DNA from: an uncultured Thiotrichaceae bacterium
GTDB lineage: Bacteria; Pseudomonadota; Gammaproteobacteria; Thiotrichales; Thiotrichaceae
Assembly: GCA_938038645.1 (NCBI GenBank)
Contig: CALHTA010000362.1
Location: forward strand, 1-13,468
Direction: 5' to 3'
DNA length: 13,468 nucleotides
Below the pieces are notes generated by a model. That model was not told the origin of the DNA. It did not search any database and saw only the letters and a list, made by a program, of their open reading frames with translations. This document shows, piece by piece, positions 7,321 to 13,468 of the stretch (within the stretch, counting starts at the first letter, position 1; each line of letters opens with the position of its first letter). The translations under genes and the position numbers were made by a program.

Positions 7321-9197
7321 GTCTGACCTTCTGCTAGTGGTTGTTCTACGATTGGAGCGTTTTCTTGTTCTTTTTCTTCGCTTCGAACCGTTTCGTTGTC
7401 GGGCTTCCAGAGTGCGGCAGCAATGATCCCACTCATGGCAAGAATATTGTTAAGCCCCCAAAAAGTATTGAGTAAAACACCGTCAATAGAGAAACTTACC
7501 TGACCCATCGAGTACTGCCACCAGGCATAAATGATTCCCAAAGTGGTTAATACAATGATGCTAAGTTGAGGTATGACTAAATGCAAAAAGCTACCTTCCT
7601 GGCGGTCCTTAGGTGTAACTGGAAAACTAATCTTTTCACCTTTGAGAACGGTATAAATTGCCCGTAAGTTGTTTGGGAAAAACGATAAATAAGAGGCTTT
7701 GGATTGGTAACCGGCAATGCCCCAGCAACCGACCATAAAGGAAAGCTCAGTCATCAAAAGGAACGGTAAGATATGCGCATAAAAGTCCATCGAATAGGCG
7801 TCGACAGGCGCAATCGCTGTAAACAAGTAAATCAGTGGAGCGCATAGGAAAATCGCATTCCAGATTCCCCCTAAGTATGACCAAATCGTTGTGGCGTACA
7901 TTAGTCGTTGTGGCAGGCTCATCCCTTTTAAAAGAACAGGGTTGTCATTTTTTGCAATGTCTAAGGTACCACCTGCGTATTTAAACCTTTGCACGGTCCA
8001 GCTCAGCAAGTCCTGAGGAGAAAGCATCTTAGATTCCACTTCAGGGTGCATGACAGACTTCCAGTTTCTGTCCTCATCAGAATGCAAGACTATGGAAGTA
8101 TAAATATCCTCAGATACGTGAAAACGATAAGGAGTGAACTCGTTATCCTGTAAAACCTGATGCTTAAGGCCTGCCTCAGCGACGGGGTCAATTTTATCTT
8201 CCCCAGTGAGTTTTGTGATTAGGTTACTGTTTTTTGTGACTTCAGTATCAATCGCCGATGCATAAGCTTTCAAGGCGGCTTCCATAACAGCTTCGCGCCG
8301 ATGAATAGAGCCAGCACCACAGCAAAATGAGGCATTACACCAGTTTCTGCGGCGTTGTATAACGTCGTAGAACATTTTGGGCTCATTCACAAAGGGATCT
8401 GCTCCCACTTTGACAGGACCGAATACTTTCTCTATGCCTTTGCCAAGCAGTTGGCCAGGAGTCGATAAGTATTTTCCTAAATGATCTGGCAGTGAACGGC
8501 CTTCAGGCAGGTCAAAAAACCATTGAGGAGTTTGCACCCATGCGACATCAGGGTCGCGAAAATAGCCTAGCGTATGTTCAAGAATTGTTGGAAATGGTCG
8601 GGTATCAGCATCGCATATGACGATAAAGTCACCGCTGGTTTGCTCCATCGCATTTCTTAGGTTACCCGCTTTATAACCCATGTTATTGTCGCGAGTAATA
8701 TAGTTTGCTCCTTCTTCCTCCGCTACTTTTTGCATGGTGGCGCGCTTGCCATCATCCAATACGTGAATCTTGATATTAATGTCGGAAGGGTAGGTCACCC
8801 GGTTAGCATCTTGTAAGCTAAGCCTCACTAACTCAGGATCTTCATCATAAGTAGGGAAGTAGACGTCAATCTCTAATGGCCTGTCTTTTTGTGGGTCATA
8901 GCTTACAACTTCACTAAGGGATGAAGGTGGTGATTGCTGTGGAGTGTCTTCTACTTTCCAAAGGTTGAAAGTAAATAAACAAAGACCGATAAATGCGGCT
9001 GTCTCTGCTAGCACTAGCGGTACTGCGTACCATAATGCTTCAAAATTTAAGGATTCAGTCCAGCGCCAATAGATATACCAAACGCCTAAGGTAAGGTTTA
9101 TTACCGCGAGATACTGCCATAACAGTTCCCTAGAAGGGGAGTGAGGTAATGGTGGTTCGGGCTTCCTTCCCTCAAATTTTTCGAAATAAAAACCCAT
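7317..9197 (-). CDS. Membrane GT2 processive glycosyltransferase, cellulose-synthase-like, lacking PilZ
   Basis: A 626-residue inner-membrane family-2 glycosyltransferase that should build a polysaccharide from a nucleotide sugar and push it through the membrane. There are two N-terminal membrane helices (about 26-45 and 54-79), a cytosolic catalytic domain, then about four more helices (about 435-465, 475-500, 540-562, 572-595). Catalytic motifs in order are D148-D149-G, D196-A-D198, QTPQWFFD (222-229), S362-E363-D364 in place of TED, and QRFKY (403-407) where cellulose synthases have QxxRW. After the last helix there are only about 30 polar residues, so no c-di-GMP-binding PilZ domain is present. 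No BcsB, BcsC or BcsZ partners are nearby. The start has an AAGGT site about 7 bases upstream. The polymer is unknown; a cellulose-like beta-glucan, or a periplasmic glucan as made by OpgH, are alternatives. Confidence 0.9.
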   Translation of the reverse strand: MGFYFEKFEGRKPEPPLPHSPSRELLWQYLAVINLTLGVWYIYWRWTESLNFEALWYAVPLVLAETAAFIGLCLFTFNLWKVEDTPQQSPPSSLSEVVSYDPQKDRPLEIDVYFPTYDEDPELVRLSLQDANRVTYPSDINIKIHVLDDGKRATMQKVAEEEGANYITRDNNMGYKAGNLRNAMEQTSGDFIVICDADTRPFPTILEHTLGYFRDPDVAWVQTPQWFFDLPEGRSLPDHLGKYLSTPGQLLGKGIEKVFGPVKVGADPFVNEPKMFYDVIQRRRNWCNASFCCGAGSIHRREAVMEAALKAYASAIDTEVTKNSNLITKLTGEDKIDPVAEAGLKHQVLQDNEFTPYRFHVSEDIYTSIVLHSDEDRNWKSVMHPEVESKMLSPQDLLSWTVQRFKYAGGTLDIAKNDNPVLLKGMSLPQRLMYATTIWSYLGGIWNAIFLCAPLIYLFTAIAPVDAYSMDFYAHILPFLLMTELSFMVGCWGIAGYQSKASYLSFFPNNLRAIYTVLKGEKISFPVTPKDRQEGSFLHLVIPQLSIIVLTTLGIIYAWWQYSMGQVSFSIDGVLLNTFWGLNNILAMSGIIAAALWKPDNETVRSEEKEQENAPIVEQPLAEGQT

Positions 9198-9250
9198 TTT
9201 AGACCTTTATGCTTATTATTTTTATTTGATGTCTTCGGTATGGTGCTTAT

Positions 9251-9661
9251 TTAAGCTGCTAATTCTTTAGTTAGTACTAATGTGTTGTGATCAGGATAGC
9301 GGAAATATTCTATTTTATCGGTTAGTGCCTGAATGAGACATAAACCCCAGCCACCTTCCGGTAACATATTCTCATTCGGTAAGTCTGAACCTTCAATTAA
9401 GACCGTTCCGGGAGCCGCAATACCCGAGTCTGTAATTTTCATTACCGTTTTACTTTCGGCCTTTTCCAGCTCAATTAATATTTCGCCTTCAGGGTTCTCC
9501 TTGTAAGCATGCTCGACAACATTATTTAATGCTTCGACTAATATCAGTTCAAGGTGACCCTGTGTCGTAACATTGATGTCATGCTTTGCGCAAAATTCTT
9601 GTAGAAGGTCCGACCCAAGTCTTACTTCTGAAAAGTCGCTATTAATATTTAGTTTACACAT
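9251..9661 (-). CDS. RsbW-like serine kinase / anti-sigma-factor-type HATPase
   Basis: A 136-residue single-domain GHKL ATPase of the RsbW/SpoIIAB type. In partner switching such a kinase phosphorylates the STAS partner on serine and, when free, sequesters a target protein. The N-box is ELILVEALNNVVEHAY (38-53) with E43 and N47; the G1 motif is ITDSG with D78; the G2 loop is PEGGWGLCLI (101-110). Its gene follows the STAS gene after 84 bases holding two stem-loops and has no clear Shine-Dalgarno site near the ATG, so its yield may be set below that of STAS. The glycosyltransferase gene starts 53 bases later. No sigma factor is encoded nearby, so its target could be distant or could be the polysaccharide machinery itself. 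It may also be one of the family members that lack kinase activity. Confidence 0.9.
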   Translation of the reverse strand: MCKLNINSDFSEVRLGSDLLQEFCAKHDINVTTQGHLELILVEALNNVVEHAYKENPEGEILIELEKAESKTVMKITDSGIAAPGTVLIEGSDLPNENMLPEGGWGLCLIQALTDKIEYFRYPDHNTLVLTKELAA

Positions 9662-9673
9662 AGTCTGATAAGC

Positions 9674-9698
9674 GTGGAGCGATGTTGAATCGCTCCAC
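9674..9698. repeat. Perfect 10-bp stem-loop between the STAS and kinase genes
   Basis: GTGGAGCGAT (9674-9683) and ATCGCTCCAC (9689-9698) form a perfect stem with a 5-base loop. Neither side is followed by a T-run, so it is not a classical terminator. On the minus strand it ends 12 bases before the kinase ATG, where a ribosome would land. A second, weaker stem (CACTACT 9696-9702 with AGTAGTG 9716-9722) shares three bases with it, so the two would compete. Confidence 0.7.
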
Positions 9699-9745
9699 TA
9701 CTGTGCCCTCAATGAAGTAGTGTCAAAAAATCCCTTCAATCTGAA

Positions 9746-10078
9746 TCAAAAGTATTGTTTAGCCGTTTCGATATCACTGGTCAAAGTAAAGATACGGTCC
9801 ATTCTAGTTAGTTTGAATAGTTCTAGAACGGCACCCGATGCACCTATGATGACCATTTTTCCAGTACCGCCAATTTGCTTTAAAACGGCAACCATCGCAC
9901 CTAAGCTACTGCTGTCCATGAAGCTCAGCTTGCTAATATCTAGAATCAATTGGTTGTTGCCGGATAAGATAATATCTTCCATGGCCGCTTTGAACTCAGG
10001 CGCAACCGAAGCATCCAATCGAGTTTCATCCAATGTTGCAGTAGTAAGACCATCATTTTTTTGTAGTTGTATGTTCAT
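9746..10078 (-). CDS. STAS-domain anti-anti-sigma-factor-like protein (RsbV/SpoIIAA type)
   Basis: A 110-residue single STAS domain, standard length for the family. The phosphorylation loop reads FMDSSSLGAM (53-62). By alignment with SpoIIAA (MDSSGLG) the accepting residue should be S57, with S56 adjacent and S58 replacing the usual glycine. In partner switching the unphosphorylated form binds the RsbW-like kinase and frees its target; a PP2C phosphatase regenerates it. The phosphatase is encoded directly upstream, 16 bases away, and the kinase directly downstream, giving the complete three-part switch in signalling order. A purine-rich AAGAGAGAGAAA stretch just upstream of the ATG serves as ribosome site. 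It is cytoplasmic. Confidence 0.92.
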   Translation of the reverse strand: MNIQLQKNDGLTTATLDETRLDASVAPEFKAAMEDIILSGNNQLILDISKLSFMDSSSLGAMVAVLKQIGGTGKMVIIGASGAVLELFKLTRMDRIFTLTSDIETAKQYF

Positions 10079-10094
10079 TTTCTCTCTCTTGGGG

Positions 10095-11288
10095 TTAATT
10101 GTTATTATTTAGGGGGTCATCGAATTCAATAATTAGAAAGCTAACATCATCAGGAAGCTCGTCTATTTGTTCTTGTGAAAGCCATTGCGTAGAGATGGCC
10201 TCATTCATTTGTTTTGCGTTTAAGTGTTTAATCTTGTCGAAGTGTTCTGTTAGGTTTTTGCCCTCCAATGCCTCATTGTTAATAATAGAATTATTTTCAC
10301 TGATACCATCTGAATAAACGATAAACTGATCGCCGCGTTCCATTTGTATCACTTGGGTTTCATATTCAACGCCGTCGAAAAGCCCAACAGGAAAGCCATT
10401 AACTTCCAGAGGAAGAATGGTGTTTTCACTTCGTTTATTGATGTAAGGGTGTGGGTGACCGGCTTGAACGAAGTAGATTTTATTGGTGTGCATATCAACG
10501 ATGCCAAACAGCATCGTCAGGTAATGAGCCGAGCCTTGATCCAGTAAACGCTTATTTAGGTTGCTAGCAAATAACGCCGGAATTTCTTCTAGTCTCTCAC
10601 GCGTGACTGGGCCGCCATACAAACCACGCTTCAGTCCCAGTGAAACTTGTAAAGACATAGACAGCATTGCGGCTGAAATACCATGTCCCGAAATATCGAC
10701 ACTGTAGAAAACAAAACATCCATTTTGAGTTTTATAATAGTCAAACGTATCACCGCCAATATAAATAGCAGGTTTGTAAAACCAGTCGGTTTTTATGGAC
10801 CCTTCCGTGAGTGGATCTGGTAGCGATTTAAGCTGGGTAGATGCCGCTTCTTTAAGGTCTTTTTCGATACGATCATGCGCTTCTTGTAGTGCTTTATTTT
10901 TTTCAGCAATGTCGTTTTCTAGCGTAACGACCCGTTGCGCAGCCAACAAGCGAATACGTATTTCGTCTAGGTTGACTGGTTTTGAAGTAAAGCCATCAGC
11001 ACCGGCGTTAATACCATCTAAAATATTCTTTTTTCCACTCAAACCCGTGAGCAGTATTATGTAGATATAATTGGGGAAATCGTGTTCTCGAATACGTTTG
11101 CAAAGGCCTATTCCATCTAATCTCGGCATTTGCCAATCACACAAAATTGCGTCGAATCTGTCGGCCTGTAGTTTGCTCCACGCATCCTCACCGTCCACCG
11201 CTTCGGTGAAAGTGTGTCCTAGCTTTTTGACAATGCTACTGATGATAAAGCGCATGTCCTTAGCATCGTCTACGATTAAAATATTCAT
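10095..11288 (-). CDS. Response regulator-PP2C (SpoIIE/RsbU-type) serine phosphatase
   Basis: A 397-residue two-domain switch protein. The receiver (about 1-118) has the acid pair D7/D8, phospho-acceptor D51 in ILCDWQMP, T81 and K103-P104, all intact. A coiled-coil linker (about 120-150) leads to a PP2C domain with metal-binding aspartates D180 (IGGDTFDYY), D198 (VDISGHG), D327 (YSDGISE) and D380/D381 (LPDDVSF). Phosphorylation at D51 should turn the phosphatase on or off, so that it dephosphorylates the STAS protein encoded next. No dedicated histidine kinase is in this operon; the nearest is the H-NOX hybrid kinase, beyond the convergent terminator. It is the first gene of the five-gene minus-strand unit. 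The end is an Asn-rich tail (NNNN). The start at residue 1 gives the exact canonical beginning MNILIVDDA. Confidence 0.94.
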   Translation of the reverse strand: MNILIVDDAKDMRFIISSIVKKLGHTFTEAVDGEDAWSKLQADRFDAILCDWQMPRLDGIGLCKRIREHDFPNYIYIILLTGLSGKKNILDGINAGADGFTSKPVNLDEIRIRLLAAQRVVTLENDIAEKNKALQEAHDRIEKDLKEAASTQLKSLPDPLTEGSIKTDWFYKPAIYIGGDTFDYYKTQNGCFVFYSVDISGHGISAAMLSMSLQVSLGLKRGLYGGPVTRERLEEIPALFASNLNKRLLDQGSAHYLTMLFGIVDMHTNKIYFVQAGHPHPYINKRSENTILPLEVNGFPVGLFDGVEYETQVIQMERGDQFIVYSDGISENNSIINNEALEGKNLTEHFDKIKHLNAKQMNEAISTQWLSQEQIDELPDDVSFLIIEFDDPLNNNN

Positions 11289-11481
11289 GGAGTATTCAGG
11301 TAAGTCATTGTTTTAATAATTTTTATTATTCACTTGTAACTTCGAATTTAAGTGTGACATAATGATTTCGTGATGTAAAACACAATGAATAAAAAATAGA
11401 CGGACTGCTACATCACCTTTCAAACGAGCAACTGTATCCGTCGTAATATAACAATAATAAGAAAATTTTGGGTGCACTCCT
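11289..11481. promoter_or_regulatory. Divergent promoter region between the switch operon and the coiled-coil/DUF3131 operon
   Basis: This 193-base AT-rich spacer must hold the promoters for both directions. On the minus strand TTACAA (complement of 11334-11339) lies 15 bases ahead of TATTAA, a weak -35/-10 pair. The perfect palindrome AATAATTTTTATTATT (11315-11330) overlaps that -10. On the plus strand TAATAT (11444-11449) could be a -10 but has no convincing -35. GACGGA (11399-11404) and TCCGTC (11437-11442) form a wide inverted pair. None of these is strong alone; the promoter function follows from the gene layout. Confidence 0.5.
11449..11464 (+). repeat. 16-base direct repeat, copy 1 (copy 2 at 12029-12044)
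   Basis: TAACAATAATAAGAAA occurs here, 17 bases before the coiled-coil gene ATG, and again at 12029-12044 inside codons 5-10 of the following DUF3131 gene. The match is exact, but the sequence is AT-rich and simple, so chance is a real possibility. Confidence 0.5.
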
Positions 11482-12012
11482 ATGCTGTATCGATCAATCA
11501 ATGTCGCTATCATTTTGCTTCTCTCGTGGTTTTCATATAATTCTATGCAGTCATCTCGACAGATGAGTTTGCAGCTTAGTAATCTTGAAAATAAGCTTGT
11601 TAAAGAGGCGAGCGCTTCTGTGTCCGCTCAAGAGGCAAGCAATGAGAAAATCGAGTCGATTCAAGCCTATATAGAGAGTCAAAATTTAATTAGCGCAGAG
11701 AAAAAGAAGCTCGCAGCTAAGCTTTCCAAGCAACAGTTTTTAACCAGTTTCAATGCGACTCACGCAATGGTACTAAATGCTGAATTGTTGCGATTTAATA
11801 AAAAATATAAAGAAGCCGCAAAGCTTATCAAAAGCACTAAAAAGAGCATTTGGAAAGCAGGGGATACTTACCCAGATAAACAAAAAGCACTTAGAGGGCT
11901 CATGCCTAAAATCGATGCACTAGTTAATGCATGGGGCAAAGGCGATGCCAAAGCAACGGCACAGCCCGTTTATTCAACACTGAATCAAATCATTCAAGAA
12001 AAAGGTAAATAA
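11482..12012 (+). CDS. Unrecognised membrane-anchored coiled-coil protein
   Basis: A 176-residue protein I do not recognise. One hydrophobic N-terminal helix (about 5-20, VAIILLLSWFSY) is probably a signal anchor. A Gln/Ser/Glu/Lys-rich coiled-coil stretch follows (about 25-85) and then a basic helical domain with a pattern like a single TPR-type hairpin (AELLRFNKKYKEAAKLI, about 99-115). No enzyme motif or cysteine is seen. The rest is predicted to lie in the periplasm. The ATG has only a weak GGGTG site; it is kept because a later start would lose the membrane helix. The DUF3131 gene follows after 2 bases, so the two are co-transcribed and probably work together, perhaps as a scaffold or length-control partner. 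That role is inference only. Confidence 0.75.
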   Translation: MLYRSINVAIILLLSWFSYNSMQSSRQMSLQLSNLENKLVKEASASVSAQEASNEKIESIQAYIESQNLISAEKKKLAAKLSKQQFLTSFNATHAMVLNAELLRFNKKYKEAAKLIKSTKKSIWKAGDTYPDKQKALRGLMPKIDALVNAWGKGDAKATAQPVYSTLNQIIQEKGK

Positions 12013-12014
12013 AA

Positions 12015-13457
12015 ATGGATGAGACAACTAACAATAATAAGAAACAGTCAACCTTAAAACGTTATTTGCCATTAGTTCTTGGTTCGCTGCTGGGTATTGG
12101 AATTATCACTTGGACTAGCTATCAGGTTAAAAACTCTACCGGTGACAGAGATCCTTCTGAGCTGTTTGCCAATAAAAAGGCGGCTGAAAACGTTGGAATG
12201 TGTGGTACACCTGAACCTCCTGTTCATGCCTGCTTTAAGGCAAAGAGCGGTTTGTGCGAAGACGATCTTAAAACGGCACGAATTGCCTGGACGTATTACG
12301 AAAACAACTACCAGCCGAAAACTGGTTTGGTCAACTCGGCTAACCAATATCCTTCAACGACTATGTGGGATACGGGCTCAGCTTTGGCGGCAACGATCGC
12401 TGCTCATGACTTTGGTTTTATTGACCAAAAAGAATTTGATGATCGTATTGTTGCCTTAATCAAAACGCTGAGCACGATGAAACTGTTCAACGATGAGGCA
12501 CCGAATAAGGTATACAACACGAAGACTGCCGAGATGGTGGACTATCGTAACAAAGCGACAGAAGATGGAATTGGCGTATCGACTCTCGATTTGGCGCGTT
12601 TAATATCATGGTTAAACACTTTGTCCTGTAAGTTTCCAAAATATGAAACTCACTCAAGTAAGGTTTTGTCACGTTGGAACTACGACCGTTTGATCAACAA
12701 GGGCCAGATGTATGGTCTAGCACTGGACCCTGTTTCTAAAAAAGTCAGGGTGTTGCAAGAAGGCCGGTTAGGTTATGAGCAATACGCAGGTAAAGTGTTT
12801 AAAGAACTGGGCTTTGATCAGTCTGTCGCGGCTGTTTACAACAATGAGTTTTTCAGCAGCATGAAGATCTATGATGTGCCAGTGGCGTTTGACAGTCGTG
12901 ACCCTCGTCAGCTAGGTGCTTATAACTATGTGGTAACTGAATCTTATGGTCTTGATGTCATGGAGCACGGTTATGATGATGAAAATAGACCATTAGTTCG
13001 CAACATATTTGACGTGCAACAGGAGCGTTACAAGCGCACTGGTATTGTAACTGCTGTGTCAGAGGATAACGTCGATCGTAAGCCGTACTTTATTTATAAC
13101 ACGATATTCACTGCGGGCTTGCCATGGAACACCACGACAGATAGAGGTGTTCAATATAACGACCTGAAAAGCGTTTCGACTAAAGCGGCCTTAACGCTAG
13201 CGTTATTATACCCAGATGAAGAGTACACTCAGGTGCTAAAGCGCCAAGTTGAGAGTGCATATGATCCTAAGAAGGGTTGGTATTCTGGTGTCTATGAAAA
13301 TGGTAATGGCTACAATAAAGCAACCACTGCTAACACTAACGGGATTGTACTGAGTACACTACTGTATAAAAAATACGGTTCTCTTTATGAAATATGCAAT
13401 GCTTGTGGCCGTAAATTAAGACTCGATCCGAGTATATATAAGCGCCAACAGAAGTAA
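12015..13457 (+). CDS. Membrane-anchored DUF3131 protein with cysteine-rich termini
   Basis: A 480-residue DUF3131 protein, paralogous to the one at 5992-7320. A basic N-terminus and a membrane helix (about 17-36) suggest a periplasmic body. Shared blocks are GLVNSANQYPSTTMWDT (104-120), PNKVYNT (163-169), MVDYRNKAT (174-182), LQEGRLGYEQYA (247-258), VAFDSRDP (290-297), TAVSEDN (346-352) and a near-C-terminal TANTNGI. Unlike its cysteine-free paralogue it has six cysteines: C63, C73 and C81 in an added N-terminal stretch, C205, and a C461-x-x-C464 pair in a C-terminal extension. In the periplasm these could form disulfides; the CNAC pair could also bind metal. It starts 2 bases after the coiled-coil gene, with an AAAGG site about 9 bases upstream. 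Glycosidase-like activity on the polymer is plausible but unproven. Confidence 0.87.
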   Translation: MDETTNNNKKQSTLKRYLPLVLGSLLGIGIITWTSYQVKNSTGDRDPSELFANKKAAENVGMCGTPEPPVHACFKAKSGLCEDDLKTARIAWTYYENNYQPKTGLVNSANQYPSTTMWDTGSALAATIAAHDFGFIDQKEFDDRIVALIKTLSTMKLFNDEAPNKVYNTKTAEMVDYRNKATEDGIGVSTLDLARLISWLNTLSCKFPKYETHSSKVLSRWNYDRLINKGQMYGLALDPVSKKVRVLQEGRLGYEQYAGKVFKELGFDQSVAAVYNNEFFSSMKIYDVPVAFDSRDPRQLGAYNYVVTESYGLDVMEHGYDDENRPLVRNIFDVQQERYKRTGIVTAVSEDNVDRKPYFIYNTIFTAGLPWNTTTDRGVQYNDLKSVSTKAALTLALLYPDEEYTQVLKRQVESAYDPKKGWYSGVYENGNGYNKATTANTNGIVLSTLLYKKYGSLYEICNACGRKLRLDPSIYKRQQK

Positions 13458-13459
13458 AA

Positions 13460-13468
13460 ATGATCAGG
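13460..13468 (+). CDS. Possible start of a further gene, cut by the window edge
   Basis: ATG at 13460 follows the DUF3131 stop by only 2 bases, the same spacing as between the previous two genes. Three codons (Met-Ile-Arg) are visible. There is no terminator between them, so the plus-strand operon probably continues, but the product cannot be judged. Confidence 0.35.

Noticed and set aside
7001..7426. A 141-codon plus-strand open frame across the GT/DUF3131 junction
   Set aside because: It is antisense to the coupled ATGA junction of two well-supported genes, and its Arg/Leu/Phe-rich end mirrors the complementary codons.
7317..9197. Naming the glycosyltransferase bcsA (cellulose synthase catalytic subunit)
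   Set aside because: PilZ is absent, the QxxRW and TED motifs are altered, and no bcsB, bcsC or bcsZ gene is nearby, so the product cannot be called cellulose.
9720..10112. A 130-codon plus-strand open frame opposite the STAS gene
   Set aside because: It covers the whole STAS gene in antisense. The STAS protein has clear family motifs and operon position, while the antisense product has low-complexity hydrophobic and Ser-rich content with no recognisable domain.
11313..11513. A 66-codon minus-strand open frame in the divergent spacer
   Set aside because: It overlaps the start of the coiled-coil gene and the AT-rich promoter region, shows no ribosome site or domain, and no signal peptide.

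Overview
The window looks like chromosomal DNA of a marine-type gammaproteobacterium. The evidence is indirect: moderate GC by eye, tightly packed genes with ordinary Shine-Dalgarno sites, an H-NOX/hybrid kinase pair of the kind known from Shewanella, Vibrio and Pseudoalteromonas, and an RsbU/RsbV/RsbW-like partner switch of the kind used by such bacteria for surface or biofilm control. I cannot fix the genus. No rRNA, tRNA, CRISPR, transposase or phage gene was seen, and no gene-free stretch exceeds about 235 bases.

Region 1 (1-3477) is aldehyde and aryl/acyl acid metabolism. A phenylacetate-CoA ligase-like gene (+) converges, across a bidirectional hairpin terminator, on a two-gene minus-strand operon: an aldehyde:ferredoxin oxidoreductase with all four Fe-S cysteines, followed by a MoaD/ThiS-like sulfur carrier with a C-terminal GG. 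An aldehyde oxidised by the AOR would give an acid that the ligase could activate with CoA.

Region 2 (3478-5989) is nitric-oxide signalling. A 232-base divergent spacer with an 11/7/11 inverted repeat separates the AOR operon from a plus-strand H-NOX heme sensor and a soluble hybrid histidine kinase that starts 3 bases after it. A second compact bidirectional hairpin terminator spans the kinase stop codon and the stop codon of the convergent operon.

Region 3 (5992-13468) is the most unusual part. A five-gene minus-strand unit, read from 11288 down to 5992, encodes a response regulator fused to a PP2C phosphatase, a STAS anti-anti-sigma-like protein, an RsbW-like HATPase kinase, a membrane GT2 glycosyltransferase resembling cellulose synthase but lacking a PilZ domain, and a membrane-anchored DUF3131 protein. 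A divergent plus-strand unit encodes an unrecognised membrane-anchored coiled-coil protein and a second DUF3131 protein with extra cysteines, and it seems to continue past the window edge. My reading is a polysaccharide or glucan machine whose control module (RR-phosphatase, STAS, kinase) is encoded in the same transcript. The polymer, the kinase target and the signal are not visible here; the neighbouring NO-responsive kinase is a possible but unproven input.
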